Shown: positions 44,333 through 53,334, counted from the stretch's first letter. The stretch is 64,000 nt of DNA from Abyssibius alkaniclasticus (GCF_020447305.1 NZ_CP095732.1:868001-932000); one strand, 5' to 3'. Numbers and translations: made by a program. Notes: a model not told the origin generated them from the letters alone.

Positions 44333-44602
44333 TTAGCGGCGAATGTTCAGACGCTCGAGCAGGGATTTGTAGCGCGGCTCGTCATGCTTTTTGACATAGT
44401 CAAGCAGCTTGCGGCGCAGGGCCACCATTTTCAGCAGACCACGGCGGGAATGGTTATCCTTCTTGTGGCTTTTGAAATGCTCGGTGAGCGTGGAGATACG
44501 GCTGGTCAGAATGGCGATTTGCACATCGGACGACCCGGTGTCGCCCTCTTTGGTTGCAAATTCCTTGATCAGGCGTGCTTTTTCTTCGGCAGTAATCGAC
44601 AT
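44333..44602 (-). CDS. rpsO: 30S ribosomal protein S15
   Basis: 89-residue primary 16S rRNA-binding protein of the small subunit. It has the typical sequence [30 protein letters not shown] and the RNA-binding block [36 protein letters not shown]. The length is canonical. It precedes pnp, as in most proteobacteria. In the classical cluster truB precedes rpsO directly; here a DUF1643 gene, a small membrane-protein gene and about 400 bases of noncoding DNA separate them. Confidence 0.98.
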   Translation of the reverse strand: MSITAEEKARLIKEFATKEGDTGSSDVQIAILTSRISTLTEHFKSHKKDNHSRRGLLKMVALRRKLLDYVKKHDEPRYKSLLERLNIRR

Positions 44603-45010
44603 CGAATGTTCCCTTCTGGGTAAGTGATAAGGTTAAGCGCCCGGCCCTGCCAAGATGTCGTCCAGCAAGGTCAAAACACAAAACCACCGCCTGCAAGCGA
44701 GGTCGGCGCGCAGCGCGTAACATGTTTTGGGGGGGATGGGAAGGGGGGTGGGCAGTGCAATGTTTCCGCAGAAACAGGGGGCAAACGCGTTCCCGGCCCG
44801 GAATCAAGGCCAAAGGCCGCCGGGCCAGCGGCGGACCGTCCCGGCGGTCTGCCGCTTTGGTTGGGGCGGCGCATCGCGCGGCGGTTACGCGGGGTGGTGC
44901 CATAAAGCGCATCCGCCCGACCGGCAGAGCGGCAAACCACGGCCCGCCGCTGGCCCGGATAAGGAGGGAGCGAGTCGTTGACCATTCACAACGTCAACGC
45001 GCGTAAACTG
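44603..45010. other. Intergenic region upstream of rpsO, with a G-quadruplex motif
   Basis: 408 bases between rpsO and the small membrane-protein gene. No convincing gene is present: the plus-strand open frame at 44624-44905 has low-complexity Pro/Gly/Arg composition. At 44729-44752 the plus strand has four G-runs (7, 3, 6 and 3 G) separated by AT, AA and T, a textbook quadruplex pattern. It lies about 127-150 bases upstream of the rpsO start, on the template strand for rpsO. The rpsO promoter is presumably in this stretch. Confidence 0.65.
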
Positions 45011-45274
45011 TCAGGATTCAGCCTCTTGGCTCACTTTCTTGGCAATTTTTGCTAGGAGGCCTATGACTACACCAGCGGCTAGAATCATAAATGCTTTGTC
45101 TAGCTGCTGTCCCAATGGGGCATTGCCAAAATAGTGCGTGAAAAAGGCTGGGTCGTTGTCGCCGTAGATTACAAGTAAGCCGAACACGATCTTGAGTCCT
45201 GAGGGTATGACCAAAAACCAGGAAAGAATACTTCCAATCCATATCATAATTTCGACTCCGACTGCTGAATACAT
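45011..45274 (-). CDS. Small integral membrane protein, unknown
   Basis: 87 residues with two to three likely membrane helices: around 8-38 (IMIWIGSILSWFLVIPSGLKIVFGLLVIYG, read in parts) and 62-77 (AFMILAAGVVIGLLAKI). A lysine and glutamate tail, AKKVSQEAES, follows. Starts at 45274 or 45247 are both possible. The gene is AT-richer than its neighbours. I know no family for it. Confidence 0.55.
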   Translation of the reverse strand: MYSAVGVEIMIWIGSILSWFLVIPSGLKIVFGLLVIYGDNDPAFFTHYFGNAPLGQQLDKAFMILAAGVVIGLLAKIAKKVSQEAES

Positions 45275-45330
45275 TCAGCCACGATACTCAAGCCGTTTTG
45301 CGAACTATAGGAAGGATATGGGCGGAAGAT

Positions 45331-45843
45331 TCATCTCTCACCCCACAGCACCGGCTGCACCTTATACCCGATATACAGCGGGTGTTTCGGTTGCCCGCCC
45401 TTGGTTAGCCCCAGATGGCGGGCCTGCACGCCTGAGTGGCGCAACAGGGCCGCCACCGCATTCCCCCGCCCCAGATGTTCGCCGTGGCTGCCCCATGCGG
45501 CGATGGTGTCTTGTGCCCATGTGAGAGCTTCGAGAATTGCGGCATCGTTTTCGGGGCCCACCGGGTCGGCCTGTGCGCGCATGTCGCGCGGGTTTGTGGC
45601 GCGAAAGGCGAAGATGTTGCATACGCGGAACGCACCATAGCCAAGCGCGCGGGCGCGGCGTTCGCAGCGTTCCACCGTCGGGTCATTCTGCACCTCGGTC
45701 GCGGTGGAGGGGTTGAGCATGATGAACAGCACGCGGCGGCCAGCCCCATCCCATGTGCGGGTGAGGGCGTAGCGGTAGGCCTCGCAATCGGAATAGACCG
45801 CCACCGAGGGCGCATCGCCCTTGATATGGAGCCGCGTGATCAC
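45331..45843 (-). CDS. DUF1643 protein
   Basis: 170 residues with a GTG start at 45843 that overlaps the truB stop (GTGA), giving [19 protein letters not shown]. The DUF1643 pattern is clear: [49 protein letters not shown] and a C-terminal [17 protein letters not shown]. The family is widespread and its biochemical role is unknown to me. Coupling to truB suggests joint expression. Confidence 0.85.
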   Translation of the reverse strand: MITRLHIKGDAPSVAVYSDCEAYRYALTRTWDGAGRRVLFIMLNPSTATEVQNDPTVERCERRARALGYGAFRVCNIFAFRATNPRDMRAQADPVGPENDAAILEALTWAQDTIAAWGSHGEHLGRGNAVAALLRHSGVQARHLGLTKGGQPKHPLYIGYKVQPVLWGER

Positions 45844-46745
45844 AGGTTGAACACGCGCGCCGGTGCCACCTCGCCGGCATGGTAATGGCCAATGGCCACG
45901 GGCGCGCCATCGAGGCTGACCCAGCATTCGGTGCCATAATCGACACCGCTGGCGATAACCATGCCGGGGTTGCCGTTCTTCAGGCGCGCGGCCCCTTCGG
46001 GGGTGGCGGCCAGTTCGGGCAAATCGGCCAGCGCGGTTTCCAGTGGCAACAGGTGGGTGTCGAGCGCAGGGTCTTTTGCGAGCGCCTCGACCTGATCGAG
46101 CGTGATCGCATCATCAAGGTCGAACGGGCCGGACCAGATGCGCCGCAAAGCGGTGACATGGGCAAAGCAGCCAAGCTTTTCGCCCAGATCGCGGGCAATG
46201 GCGCGCACATAACCGCCCTTGCCACAGATCATTTCCAGCACGGCATGGTCGGCATCGGGGCGGCTTGCCAGTGTCAGTTCTTCAACAAACAGCGGGCGGG
46301 CGGCGATTTCGAACGCCTCATCATCGCGGGCCAGCTTATAAGCGCGCGCGCCGTCGATTTTCACGGCAGAGAATTTCGGCGGCACCTGCATGATGTCGCC
46401 GGTGAACTGCGAAAGCGCGGCGGTGATGTCGGCATCACTCGGGCGCTGGTCAGACGATGCCGTCACCTCGCCCTCGCCATCATCGGTATTGGTGGCCTGG
46501 CCAAGGCGGATGGTGAAGCGATAGGCTTTCAGCGCATCGGCGATATAGGGCACGGTTTTGGTGGCCTCGCCCAGCGCGATGGCCAACAACCCGGTGGCTT
46601 CGGGGTCGAGCGTGCCGGCATGGCCGGCCTTGTTGGCCCCAAGCGCCCATTTCACCTTGTTCACCACAGCCGCCGAGCTTGGGCCGAGCGGTTTGTCGAT
46701 GATCATCCAGCCGGAGACATCGCGCCCCTTTTTGCGCCGCGCCAT
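45840..46745 (-). CDS. truB: tRNA pseudouridine(55) synthase TruB
   Basis: 301-residue enzyme that makes pseudouridine 55 in the T-loop of tRNAs. The N-terminal block [21 protein letters not shown] is followed by the catalytic Asp in [13 protein letters not shown], then [20 protein letters not shown] and the cytoplasmic RNA-binding block [18 protein letters not shown]. The C-terminal PUA-like part is present. It lies 3 bases after rbfA and overlaps the DUF1643 gene. Confidence 0.96.
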   Translation of the reverse strand: MARRKKGRDVSGWMIIDKPLGPSSAAVVNKVKWALGANKAGHAGTLDPEATGLLAIALGEATKTVPYIADALKAYRFTIRLGQATNTDDGEGEVTASSDQRPSDADITAALSQFTGDIMQVPPKFSAVKIDGARAYKLARDDEAFEIAARPLFVEELTLASRPDADHAVLEMICGKGGYVRAIARDLGEKLGCFAHVTALRRIWSGPFDLDDAITLDQVEALAKDPALDTHLLPLETALADLPELAATPEGAARLKNGNPGMVIASGVDYGTECWVSLDGAPVAIGHYHAGEVAPARVFNL

Positions 46746-46748
46746 CGC

Positions 46749-47177
46749 TTACTCTTCCTCTGGCGTGTCGGGTGGCGCGTCGGGCTTTGCAACATCGGCG
46801 CGCACACGTTCATCGGCCAGCAGGCGGCGGGTGGCGTCGAGCCGCGCGAAGGTTTCATCGGGCATGAAGCGCAATGTGGGCGAGAATTTCAGCAAGACCT
46901 GCTTGCCGAGCAGGTGGCGCAACTCGCCCTGGCTGCGGGCAAGTGCGGCGATGACCTCTTTCACGTTCTGCCCGCCAAGCGGCATGACATAAACCGTGGC
47001 CACGCGCAGATCGGGCGAAACCTTCACCTCGCCCACGGTGATCGGCACATCGGCCAGTTCCGGGTCATGCAACTCGCCGCGCTGAATGATTTCGGCCAAG
47101 GCGCGGCGGATAAGTTCGCCCACGCGCAACTGGCGCTGGCTTGGCCCTTTGGGGGCATTTGAATGTGCTTTGCTCAT
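46749..47177 (-). CDS. rbfA: 30S ribosome-binding factor RbfA
   Basis: 142-residue cold-shock maturation factor for the small ribosomal subunit. The start at 47177 gives [20 protein letters not shown]. The KH-type core is visible in [48 protein letters not shown] and [24 protein letters not shown]. It is divergent from dapB, with 97 bases between starts. Confidence 0.95.
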   Translation of the reverse strand: MSKAHSNAPKGPSQRQLRVGELIRRALAEIIQRGELHDPELADVPITVGEVKVSPDLRVATVYVMPLGGQNVKEVIAALARSQGELRHLLGKQVLLKFSPTLRFMPDETFARLDATRRLLADERVRADVAKPDAPPDTPEEE

Positions 47178-47274
47178 GGCGCTCTCATCGCGCCCACATG
47201 GCAAAGAGTCAAGCCGCGCCCTTTGCAAGCGCCCCGTCAGCGGCTATTGCTGGGCGATAAAACAGGAGATGCAG

Positions 47275-48090
47275 ATGAGCGAGCCAATTCGCACCGCGGT
47301 AATGGGCGCATCGGGCCGGATGGGCCAGATGCTGGTGGCGGCGGTCGATGCCAACCCGCGCGTGGTTCTATCGGGCGTAACCGAGCGCGCGGGGCACGCC
47401 TGGATTGGCCGCGACCTGGGCGAATGTATGGGCGGCGCGGCGCGTGGCATCATCGTGGCCGATGACCCGCTCGATGTGTTTGCCTCTGCGCAAGCGGTGC
47501 TGGAATTCACCGCGCCCGCCGCTACGGTGGCCCATGCCGAGCTGGCCGCCCAGGCGCGCGCGGCGTTTATCGTCGGCACAACGGGGCTGACAGATGAGGA
47601 CATTGCCAGGCTGGAGGCAGCATCGCGCCATGCACCCATTGTGCGGGCGGGAAATTTTTCGTTGGGGGTGAACCTGCTCACCGTGCTGACGCGCAAAGTG
47701 GCGGCGGCGCTGGATGAGGATTATGACATCGAGATCATCGAGATGCACCACCGCTACAAGGTCGATGCACCCTCGGGCACCGCGCTGATGCTGGGTGAGG
47801 CGGCGGCGGCAGGGCGTGGTGTGGCGCTGGCCGATGTATCGGACCGTGGCCGCGATGGCATGACAGGGGCGCGCAAACCCGGTGACATTGGTTTTGCCGC
47901 GCTGCGCGGTGGCGATGTGATTGGCGAGCATGAGGTGATTTTTGCGGGCGCGGGCGAGCGGATTGCGCTGCGCCATAGCGCATCCGACAGGCAGCTATTT
48001 GCGCGCGGCGCGGTGCGCGCCGCAATCTGGGCCTTTCACCAGAAGCCCGGCACTTACGATATGCTCGATGTATTGGGGTTGGGCAGCTAG
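47275..48090 (+). CDS. dapB: 4-hydroxy-tetrahydrodipicolinate reductase DapB
   Basis: 271-residue NAD(P)H-dependent enzyme of lysine and diaminopimelate synthesis. The start at 47275 follows AGGAG at a good distance; an in-frame ATG at 47269 is too close to it. The nucleotide-binding motif is [16 protein letters not shown], the catalytic block [22 protein letters not shown], and the C-terminal [28 protein letters not shown] closes the family pattern. Confidence 0.96.
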   Translation: MSEPIRTAVMGASGRMGQMLVAAVDANPRVVLSGVTERAGHAWIGRDLGECMGGAARGIIVADDPLDVFASAQAVLEFTAPAATVAHAELAAQARAAFIVGTTGLTDEDIARLEAASRHAPIVRAGNFSLGVNLLTVLTRKVAAALDEDYDIEIIEMHHRYKVDAPSGTALMLGEAAAAGRGVALADVSDRGRDGMTGARKPGDIGFAALRGGDVIGEHEVIFAGAGERIALRHSASDRQLFARGAVRAAIWAFHQKPGTYDMLDVLGLGS

Positions 48091-48092
48091 GC

Positions 48093-48365
48093 TTATTTGC
48101 CCATCGTCTTTTTGAGCTGACCGATGATGGCCATGACCAGGCCGCCGCCTGCGCCGCCTGCCGCGACCTGTGAAATAAGCGAGCCGATGTCAAAGCTGCT
48201 GGCGGCACCCGCCGGCCCAAGCAGGGCCATAAGCTGCATACCACCCACACCGCCAACCAGCCCGGCAATCGTATTGCCGATATTGCCAAGGCTGAGATTT
48301 TTGAGAACGCCACCCGCCAGATTGCCGCCAATAGCACCGCTGATGAGCGCAATAATCCATTCCAT
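48093..48365 (-). CDS. Small Gly/Ala-rich hydrophobic protein
   Basis: 90 residues, mostly Gly, Ala, Leu and Ile, with alternating hydrophobic stretches (IIALISGAIGGNLAGGVLKN, NTIAGLVGGVGGMQLMALLG, SQVAAGGAGGGLVMAIIGQL) and a basic end LKKTMGK. It probably sits in the inner membrane. I recognise similar small proteins in alphaproteobacteria but know no function. It converges on dapB with a 2-base gap. Confidence 0.65.
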   Translation of the reverse strand: MEWIIALISGAIGGNLAGGVLKNLSLGNIGNTIAGLVGGVGGMQLMALLGPAGAASSFDIGSLISQVAAGGAGGGLVMAIIGQLKKTMGK

Positions 48366-48537
48366 TTAGGCACCTCTTACTAACTACATTGGCAGGCTGC
48401 CCCGCCGACAGGGCCAATAGTGGCGCGTATTCGCCGAATTTGCAAAAGATATCGGCCATTCTGTTCTGGTGGTGCCGCCGCCCTTGCCCGGCTGGCATGG
48501 CTAAGCTAGCCTGCCCCAAACTTTGACCGGAGCCTTT

Positions 48538-49728
48538 ATGACAAATCCTCTTCGCCTTGCCAAAGCCCTGGCCGCGTCCTTTATGCTCGCTCCCGCCGCC
48601 CTTGCCCAATCGGCCCCATGCGGTGGCAGCTTCTCGGCCTTCATGCAAAACGTGGCCAATGAGGCACGGGCGCAAAACCTGCCCGAAGCCGCCATCAACG
48701 CGGTGGTCAACACGGCCCGGCAAGACGAGCGTGTGCTGCGCTTTGATCGCAGCCAAGGGGTGTTCCGCCAGACATTTCTGGAATTCTCGCAGCGCTCGAT
48801 TTCCAACTACCGGCTGAACAAGGGTGCCGAGTTCATGCGCGATTATCGCAGCATTCTGGACCGTGCGCGCCAGCAATACGGCGTGCAGCCCGAGGTGATT
48901 TTGGCCTTCATGGCGCTGGAAACCGATTACGGCGCGGTGCAGGGCGATTTCAACACCGTCTCGGCGCTGGCCACGCTGGCGCATGATTGCCGCCGCCCCG
49001 AATTGTTCCGCCCGCATCTGTTTGGCGCGATTGCGCTGATTGCGCGGGGCGATATGTCGGTCAATGAAACCGGGGCCTGGGCGGGGGAAATCGGCATGGT
49101 GCAGATGTTGCCCGCCGATATTCTGGAACTGGGGGTCGATGCCGATGGCGATGGGCGCGTGAGCCTGAAAACCTCCATTCCCGATGCGATCATGACCGGC
49201 GCGCGCCTGCTGGCCAGCCACGGCTGGCGGCCGAATGCGCCCTGGTTGCAAGAGGTGGATGTGGCGGCGAGTTTCCCGTGGGAGCGTTCGGGGCTCGATA
49301 CGACGATGAGCGTGAACGAGCTTGCGCGGCTTGGCGTTTCGGCGCGGCAGGGCGCGCTTGCGCCCGGCAATACCCAAGCCAGCCTGCTGCTGCCGCAGGG
49401 CCGCAACGGGCCGCGCTTTCTGGCCTATCCGAATTACGATGTATATCGGGAATGGAACAAAAGCTTTGTCTATGCGGTGACTGCCGCCTATCTCGCCACC
49501 CGGCTTGGCGGGGCGGGGCGCTATAATGAGGGCAACCCCGATGCGGGGCTCAGCGAGGATGACATGCTCACCCTGCAACGCGTGCTGGAAGCCCGCGGCC
49601 ATGATGTCGGCGGGGTCGACGGCGTGCTGGGCGCGATGACCCGCGACGCCGTGCAACAGGAACAACGGCGGCTGGGTATGCCAGCGGACGCCTGGCCGAC
49701 GCCGGAGTTGTTGCGGGCGTTAAGGTAG
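48538..49728 (+). CDS. Lytic murein transglycosylase (MltB-like) with peptidoglycan-binding domain
   Basis: 396 residues. A signal peptide MTNPLRLAKALAASFMLAPAALA is followed by the mature SAPCGGSFSAFMQ. The MltB-type catalytic domain has Glu in LAFMALETDYGAVQGDFNTVSALATLA and IGMVQMLPADILELGVDADGDGRVSL. A C-terminal PG_binding_1 domain ends the chain: DMLTLQRVLEARGHDVGGVDGVLGAMTRDAVQQEQRRL. It cleaves the glycan strand in the periplasm to leave 1,6-anhydro ends, which links to sugar recycling by the AmgK/MurU pair. Confidence 0.92.
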   Translation: MTNPLRLAKALAASFMLAPAALAQSAPCGGSFSAFMQNVANEARAQNLPEAAINAVVNTARQDERVLRFDRSQGVFRQTFLEFSQRSISNYRLNKGAEFMRDYRSILDRARQQYGVQPEVILAFMALETDYGAVQGDFNTVSALATLAHDCRRPELFRPHLFGAIALIARGDMSVNETGAWAGEIGMVQMLPADILELGVDADGDGRVSLKTSIPDAIMTGARLLASHGWRPNAPWLQEVDVAASFPWERSGLDTTMSVNELARLGVSARQGALAPGNTQASLLLPQGRNGPRFLAYPNYDVYREWNKSFVYAVTAAYLATRLGGAGRYNEGNPDAGLSEDDMLTLQRVLEARGHDVGGVDGVLGAMTRDAVQQEQRRLGMPADAWPTPELLRALR

Positions 49729-49755
49729 CACCGTTTCCCGAACCGTGCCGTTGAT

Positions 49756-49780
49756 GGTGCGCAATGAATGCGCACCCTAC
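49756..49780 (+). repeat. 25-bp palindromic intergenic repeat, copy A
   Basis: GGTGCGCAATGAATGCGCAC plus CCTAC. It contains the imperfect dyad GTGCGCA/TGCGCAC. An exact reverse complement lies at 50118-50142 and a diverged direct copy at 50192-50216. It lies upstream of the dodecin gene. Confidence 0.9.
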
Positions 49781-49872
49781 GCGTGATTGTGCCGATGGTG
49801 GCGCGCGCCGTTTGGTGCGCCCGCCTGCGCATGTTAGCCTGCGGGCTCATTTGAAACCCGAAGGAGAGCAGA

Positions 49873-50076
49873 ATGTCAGTTGCCCGTATTACCGAAATCT
49901 CAGCCTCATCCACCAAAAGCTTTGAAGACGCCGTGCATCAAGGCATTGCCCGCGCGTCGCAGACGTTGAAAAACGTCGAGGGCGCTTGGGTGGAAAGCCA
50001 GAAGGTTATCGTTTCCAACGGCCAGATCACCGAATACCGCGTGATGATGAAAGTCACGTTCGTATTGGAAGGTTAG
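49873..50076 (+). CDS. Dodecin family flavin-binding protein
   Basis: 67 residues forming a dodecameric flavin store in the cytoplasm. The pattern is typical: VARITEISASSTKSFEDAVHQGIARASQTLKNVEGAWVESQ, with the flavin-stacking Trp in EGAWVES and the Gln in NGQITEYRVMMKVTFVLEG. A GGAGAGCAG site precedes the ATG. The gene is bracketed by two inverted copies of a 25-bp repeat. Confidence 0.93.
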   Translation: MSVARITEISASSTKSFEDAVHQGIARASQTLKNVEGAWVESQKVIVSNGQITEYRVMMKVTFVLEG

Positions 50077-50117
50077 GGACCACGGCCCTCCCAAACCCCC
50101 ATTGCACATTGGCCCCC

Positions 50118-50142
50118 GTAGGGTGCGCATTCATTGCGCACC
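50118..50142 (-). repeat. 25-bp palindromic intergenic repeat, copy B
   Basis: Exact reverse complement of copy A, starting 42 bases after the dodecin stop. Copies A and B thus form a perfect terminal inverted pair around dodecin. Confidence 0.9.
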
Positions 50143-50191
50143 ATGCGCGGTGTGGTTGTTGATGAACGGTTGTGCGGGTGGTGCCGTCAAA

Positions 50192-50216
50192 GGTGTGCAA
50201 TAAATGCGCACCCTAC
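50192..50216 (+). repeat. 25-bp palindromic intergenic repeat, copy C
   Basis: Same orientation as copy A with two differences in 25 (C to T and G to A). With copy B it forms an inverted pair separated by 49 bases. The matching context to copy A extends upstream (GTGCCGT before the repeat in both). Confidence 0.88.
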
Positions 50217-50234
50217 ACCGGATTGATGAACCAA

Positions 50235-50315
50235 GGGCAGCGCCCGGCCCGAGGGTGGGCGAGAAGCGCCCGCCCTGGGGGGCGGGTCGGGCGCTGCCCG
50301 GCGGTGCCGCCGGGC
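50235..50315. repeat. Nested GC-rich palindrome
   Basis: Outer arms GGGCAGCGCCCG (50235-50246) and CGGGCGCTGCCC (50288-50299) match perfectly. An inner hairpin pairs 50252-50261 with 50267-50276 at 9 of 10 bases. A third hairpin GCCCGGCGG-TG-CCGCCGGGC lies at 50296-50315, overlapping the outer arm. The composition recalls a repeat common in Rhodobacterales intergenic DNA (from memory). From 50316 to 50554 the DNA turns AT-rich and holds no gene that I can see. Confidence 0.82.
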
Positions 50316-50554
50316 TTAAATCCAGATAGACAATCATAACGCCTAGCGACTGCTTCAGCCTCTTTCGCTTCCGCATACTGCCTTCTATAGATTATCATAT
50401 TGTTTTCTTTTAATTTTTTGATCTAGATGAGGGATTCCATGCGGTATGCAAGGCGAGTTTTTAGGTAGGTATGCAGTTATATTGCAAATAGCTTATAAAT
50501 GGACTATTGTTACTCAGGCGCTGAATTAGCCCAGGTCTAGAAAAGGGGGAAGCT

Positions 50555-51043
50555 ATGGAAAACCTGCGATTGTCACTCAAGCTTGGCGCGCTGGAGGTGG
50601 AATATGAAGGCCCGTCCAGCTTTGCAGAAGAACGCTTGATGGGCATTATTAGTGAGTTGTCAGAACTTAATATACCAGATGTAGCGCAGGCCGGTCCTCC
50701 TACATCGGCGATGTCAGGTCCTACGCAAACCCCGCAAATATCCGATTCGCGGCCGAAGCTTTCCACTTCTGATTTTGCCGTGAAGATGGGCGCGAAAAGC
50801 GGGTCTGATTTGACTATGGCCGCGGCAGCATCTCTACATCATACTCGCGGGTTAGAGGACTTTCGTCGCTCCGACATCCTAAATGAAATGAAGGGCGCTA
50901 AGGCTTTCTTTAAGGCCTCCTACGGAAGCAACCTGTCTAAGTCACTGGAAATGCTAGTGAAAACAGGTAGGCTGCAGAACCCCCGCGCTGATACGTATGC
51001 ACTTCCCTATGCAGAGATTGAAAATACGCGACGCCATCTGTGA
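50555..51043 (+). CDS. Unknown protein with N-terminal strand motif and winged-helix-like C-terminus
   Basis: 162 residues after a strong AGGGGGAAGCT site. Three parts can be seen. Residues 1-40 (LRLSLKLGALEVEYEGPSSF, then a helix LMGIISELSEL) look like a small alpha/beta unit. Residues 41-70 are a Pro/Ser/Thr-rich linker. Residues 71-162 look like a helical or winged-helix domain: FAVKMGAKSGSDLTMAAAA, RRSDILNEMKGAKAFFKASY, LSKSLEMLVKTGRLQNPRAD. I cannot name the family. Codon use is AT-richer than the neighbours, which suggests transfer. Confidence 0.7.
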   Translation: MENLRLSLKLGALEVEYEGPSSFAEERLMGIISELSELNIPDVAQAGPPTSAMSGPTQTPQISDSRPKLSTSDFAVKMGAKSGSDLTMAAAASLHHTRGLEDFRRSDILNEMKGAKAFFKASYGSNLSKSLEMLVKTGRLQNPRADTYALPYAEIENTRRHL

Positions 51044-51323
51044 GGGTTATCGATTGGAAATCACATGCTGGAGCATATTTTTGCATTGCGTGGAGATCTG
51101 CGCGGGTGTATTAGGAATTGGGCGGCCACATTGGACCGCCCATAACTTGAACCGACCACATAGCTTCGAGGCAACGGTCGGCTCGCCAATCGAGCTTACG
51201 AAAGGATGGTGAACAAGATGCCGCCATAGCCTAACAAAGCCCGGCCGGGTGACGCCGTATCGGCGGTGAACCGGTCGGCAAACCTTATCACAACCGTTTG
51301 AACAAACAATAGGGATATGCGTT
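51044..51323. other. Intergenic DNA with short dyads, no clear gene
   Basis: 280 bases of mixed composition between the two unknown genes. There is a short hairpin CGCCG-TAT-CGGCG near 51253-51265 next to CCCGGCCGGG. The minus-strand open frame at 51047-51412 lacks a plausible start signal and overlaps the 45-codon gene; I do not believe it. A small RNA is possible but unsupported. Confidence 0.4.
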
Positions 51324-51461
51324 ATGCCTAAGAGGCAGACCACACCCAAGATCTCGACTCTTGCATCAAAAGTTTTGTCAGGCGCCAAAAAGCCCTCACA
51401 AACCGAGATCAAGAAGCTGGCAGCGTCGGTGCTAAGCCAGGACGAAAAAAAGGGTAACTAA
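51324..51461 (+). CDS. Small basic protein, 45 residues
   Basis: A short frame beginning MPKRQTTPKISTLASKVLSG and ending SVLSQDEKKGN, with an AGGGA site upstream. It is rich in Lys, Ser and Thr and mostly helical (ASKVLSGAKKPSQTEIKKLA). I recall similar tiny proteins, with two repeats of an A-S-x-V-L-S motif, in other proteobacteria; here ASKVLSG and AASVLSQ form such a pair. Its function is unknown. Confidence 0.6.
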   Translation: MPKRQTTPKISTLASKVLSGAKKPSQTEIKKLAASVLSQDEKKGN

Positions 51462-51492
51462 CCCAAAGAGTGCGTCGCAATCAGTGGCGCAC

Positions 51493-53292
51493 TCACTCAT
51501 CCATCTTCAAAGCCGAAATAAACGCCTCTTGCGGAATATCCACACGCCCGAACTGACGCATCCTTTTCTTCCCCGCCTTCTGCTTGTCCAACAACTTCCG
51601 CTTGCGCGTCGCGTCGCCGCCGTAGCATTTCGCCGTCACGTCTTTCCTCAAAGCTGAAATCGTCTCGCGGGCAATAATGCGCCCGCCGACCGCCGCCTGG
51701 ATGGGGATTTTGAACATGTGTTGCGGGATCAGCTCTTTCAGCTTTTCGCACATGCCACGGCCACGGGCATCGGCGCGGGCGCGATGCACCATTGTGGAGA
51801 GCGCGTCGACCGGCTCGTCATTCACCAGAATCTGCATTTTTACCAGTTGGTCTTCGCGATAGCCGATCATCTGGTAATCAAAGCTGGCATAGCCCTTGGT
51901 GACCGATTTCAGCCGGTCGTAGAAATCGAACACCACTTCGGCCAGCGGCAGGTCATAGACAACCATCGCGCGCGCGCCGGCATAAGTCAGGTCCATCTGG
52001 ATGCCGCGGCGTTCCTGGCAGAGCTTCAGCACATCGCCCAGATATTCGTCGGGCACCAGAATGGTCGCCTTGATGCGCGGTTCCTCGATATGGTCGATAT
52101 AGTTCAGCTCCGGCATATCGGCGGGGTTGTGCATTTCGCGCACCTCGCCATCATTCATATGGATATGGTAGATCACGCTGGGCGCGGTTGTGATCAGGTC
52201 CATGTCATATTCGCGTTCCAGCCGGTCGCGGATCACCTCGAGGTGCAACAGCCCGAGGAAGCCGCAGCGAAAGCCAAAGCCAAGCGCGGCCGAGGTTTCC
52301 ATTTCGGTTGAAAAGCTCGCATCGTTGAGCGAGAGCTTTTCGATGGCGGCGCGCAGGTCTTCAAAATCGGCGGCATCGACCGGGAACAGCCCGCAAAACA
52401 CCACCGGCTGGGCGGGTTTGAAGCCGGGCAGCGGGGTGGCGCAGCCCTTCTTCTCGGTGGTGATCGTGTCGCCCACGCGCGTGTCGCGCACCTGTTTGAT
52501 GGAGCCGGTGAAAAACCCAAGCTCGCCGGGGCCAAGCTCGTCCATCGGCAGCATGCCGGGTTTGAACACGCCAAGCCGCTCCACGCTGTAATGCGCATCG
52601 GTCTGCATCATGCGGATCTTGTCGCCCTTGCGCATGACCCCGTCCATGATGCGCACCAGCACGACAACGCCAAGATAGGCATCATACCAGCTATCGACCA
52701 GCATGGCCTTGAGCGGCGCATCGCGCTCGCCCTTGGGCGCGGGCAGGCGGTGGACAATCGCCTCCAGCACTTCGGCAATGCCAAGCCCGGATTTGGCCGA
52801 GATTTCAAGCGCCTCCGAGGCATCGATCCCGATGACATCCTCGATCTGCTCGCGCACGCGCGCAGGCTCGGCCGCCGGAAGGTCGATCTTGTTCAGCACC
52901 GGCACAATTTCATGGCCCGCATCGATGGCGTGATACACATTCGCCAGCGTCTGCGCCTCTACCCCCTGGGCGGCGTCGACAACCAGCAGGCTGCCTTCCA
53001 CGGCGCGCATGGAGCGCGAAACCTCATAGGCGAAATCCACATGGCCGGGCGTGTCGATGAGGTTGAGGACATACATTTCCCCGTTGCGGGCCTTGTAATC
53101 AATCCGCACGGTTTGGGCCTTGATGGTGATGCCGCGCTCGCGCTCGATATCCATAGAGTCGAGCAACTGGGCCTTCATATCGCGGTCGGTCACCGTGCCG
53201 GTGGACTGGATCAGCCGGTCAGCCAGCGTGGATTTACCGTGGTCGATATGCGCCACGATGGAGAAATTGCGGATTTTTTTCAACTCGGTCAT
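51493..53292 (-). CDS. lepA: Elongation factor 4 (LepA)
   Basis: 599-residue translational GTPase involved in ribosome back-translocation or assembly. The start at 53292 ([22 protein letters not shown]) gives the family N-terminus; an ATG at 53301 is in frame. G1 is [10 protein letters not shown]3 DTPGHVDF, G4 NKID. The LepA-specific C-terminus reads [43 protein letters not shown], present in full. It converges on the small 45-residue gene. Confidence 0.97.
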   Translation of the reverse strand: MTELKKIRNFSIVAHIDHGKSTLADRLIQSTGTVTDRDMKAQLLDSMDIERERGITIKAQTVRIDYKARNGEMYVLNLIDTPGHVDFAYEVSRSMRAVEGSLLVVDAAQGVEAQTLANVYHAIDAGHEIVPVLNKIDLPAAEPARVREQIEDVIGIDASEALEISAKSGLGIAEVLEAIVHRLPAPKGERDAPLKAMLVDSWYDAYLGVVVLVRIMDGVMRKGDKIRMMQTDAHYSVERLGVFKPGMLPMDELGPGELGFFTGSIKQVRDTRVGDTITTEKKGCATPLPGFKPAQPVVFCGLFPVDAADFEDLRAAIEKLSLNDASFSTEMETSAALGFGFRCGFLGLLHLEVIRDRLEREYDMDLITTAPSVIYHIHMNDGEVREMHNPADMPELNYIDHIEEPRIKATILVPDEYLGDVLKLCQERRGIQMDLTYAGARAMVVYDLPLAEVVFDFYDRLKSVTKGYASFDYQMIGYREDQLVKMQILVNDEPVDALSTMVHRARADARGRGMCEKLKELIPQHMFKIPIQAAVGGRIIARETISALRKDVTAKCYGGDATRKRKLLDKQKAGKKRMRQFGRVDIPQEAFISALKMDE

Positions 53293-53334
53293 GCGCCGCA
53301 TATGATCAGGAAATGGCGCGTGGTCAAGCGGGTG

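Noticed and set aside
44624-44905. Possible 93-codon gene in the gap upstream of rpsO
   Set aside because: No ribosome-binding site, runs through the G-rich stretch, and gives Pro/Gly/Arg low-complexity sequence.
49756-50216. A CRISPR-like array, because a 25-bp unit recurs
   Set aside because: Only three copies, mixed orientation, irregular spacing and a gene between them; no cas genes are present.
50131-50376. Short minus-strand frame through the repeat cluster
   Set aside because: Its translation is only the decoded repeat and palindrome DNA.
51047-51412. Minus-strand open frame of about 120 codons in the AT-rich island
   Set aside because: It overlaps the better-supported 45-codon gene, has no start signal and no motif.
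51468-51494. Hairpin GAGTGCG / CGCACTC between the 45-residue gene and lepA as a terminator
   Set aside because: Only 7 bp of stem with a long loop and a three-base T-run; it also overlaps the lepA stop. Too weak to list as a terminator.
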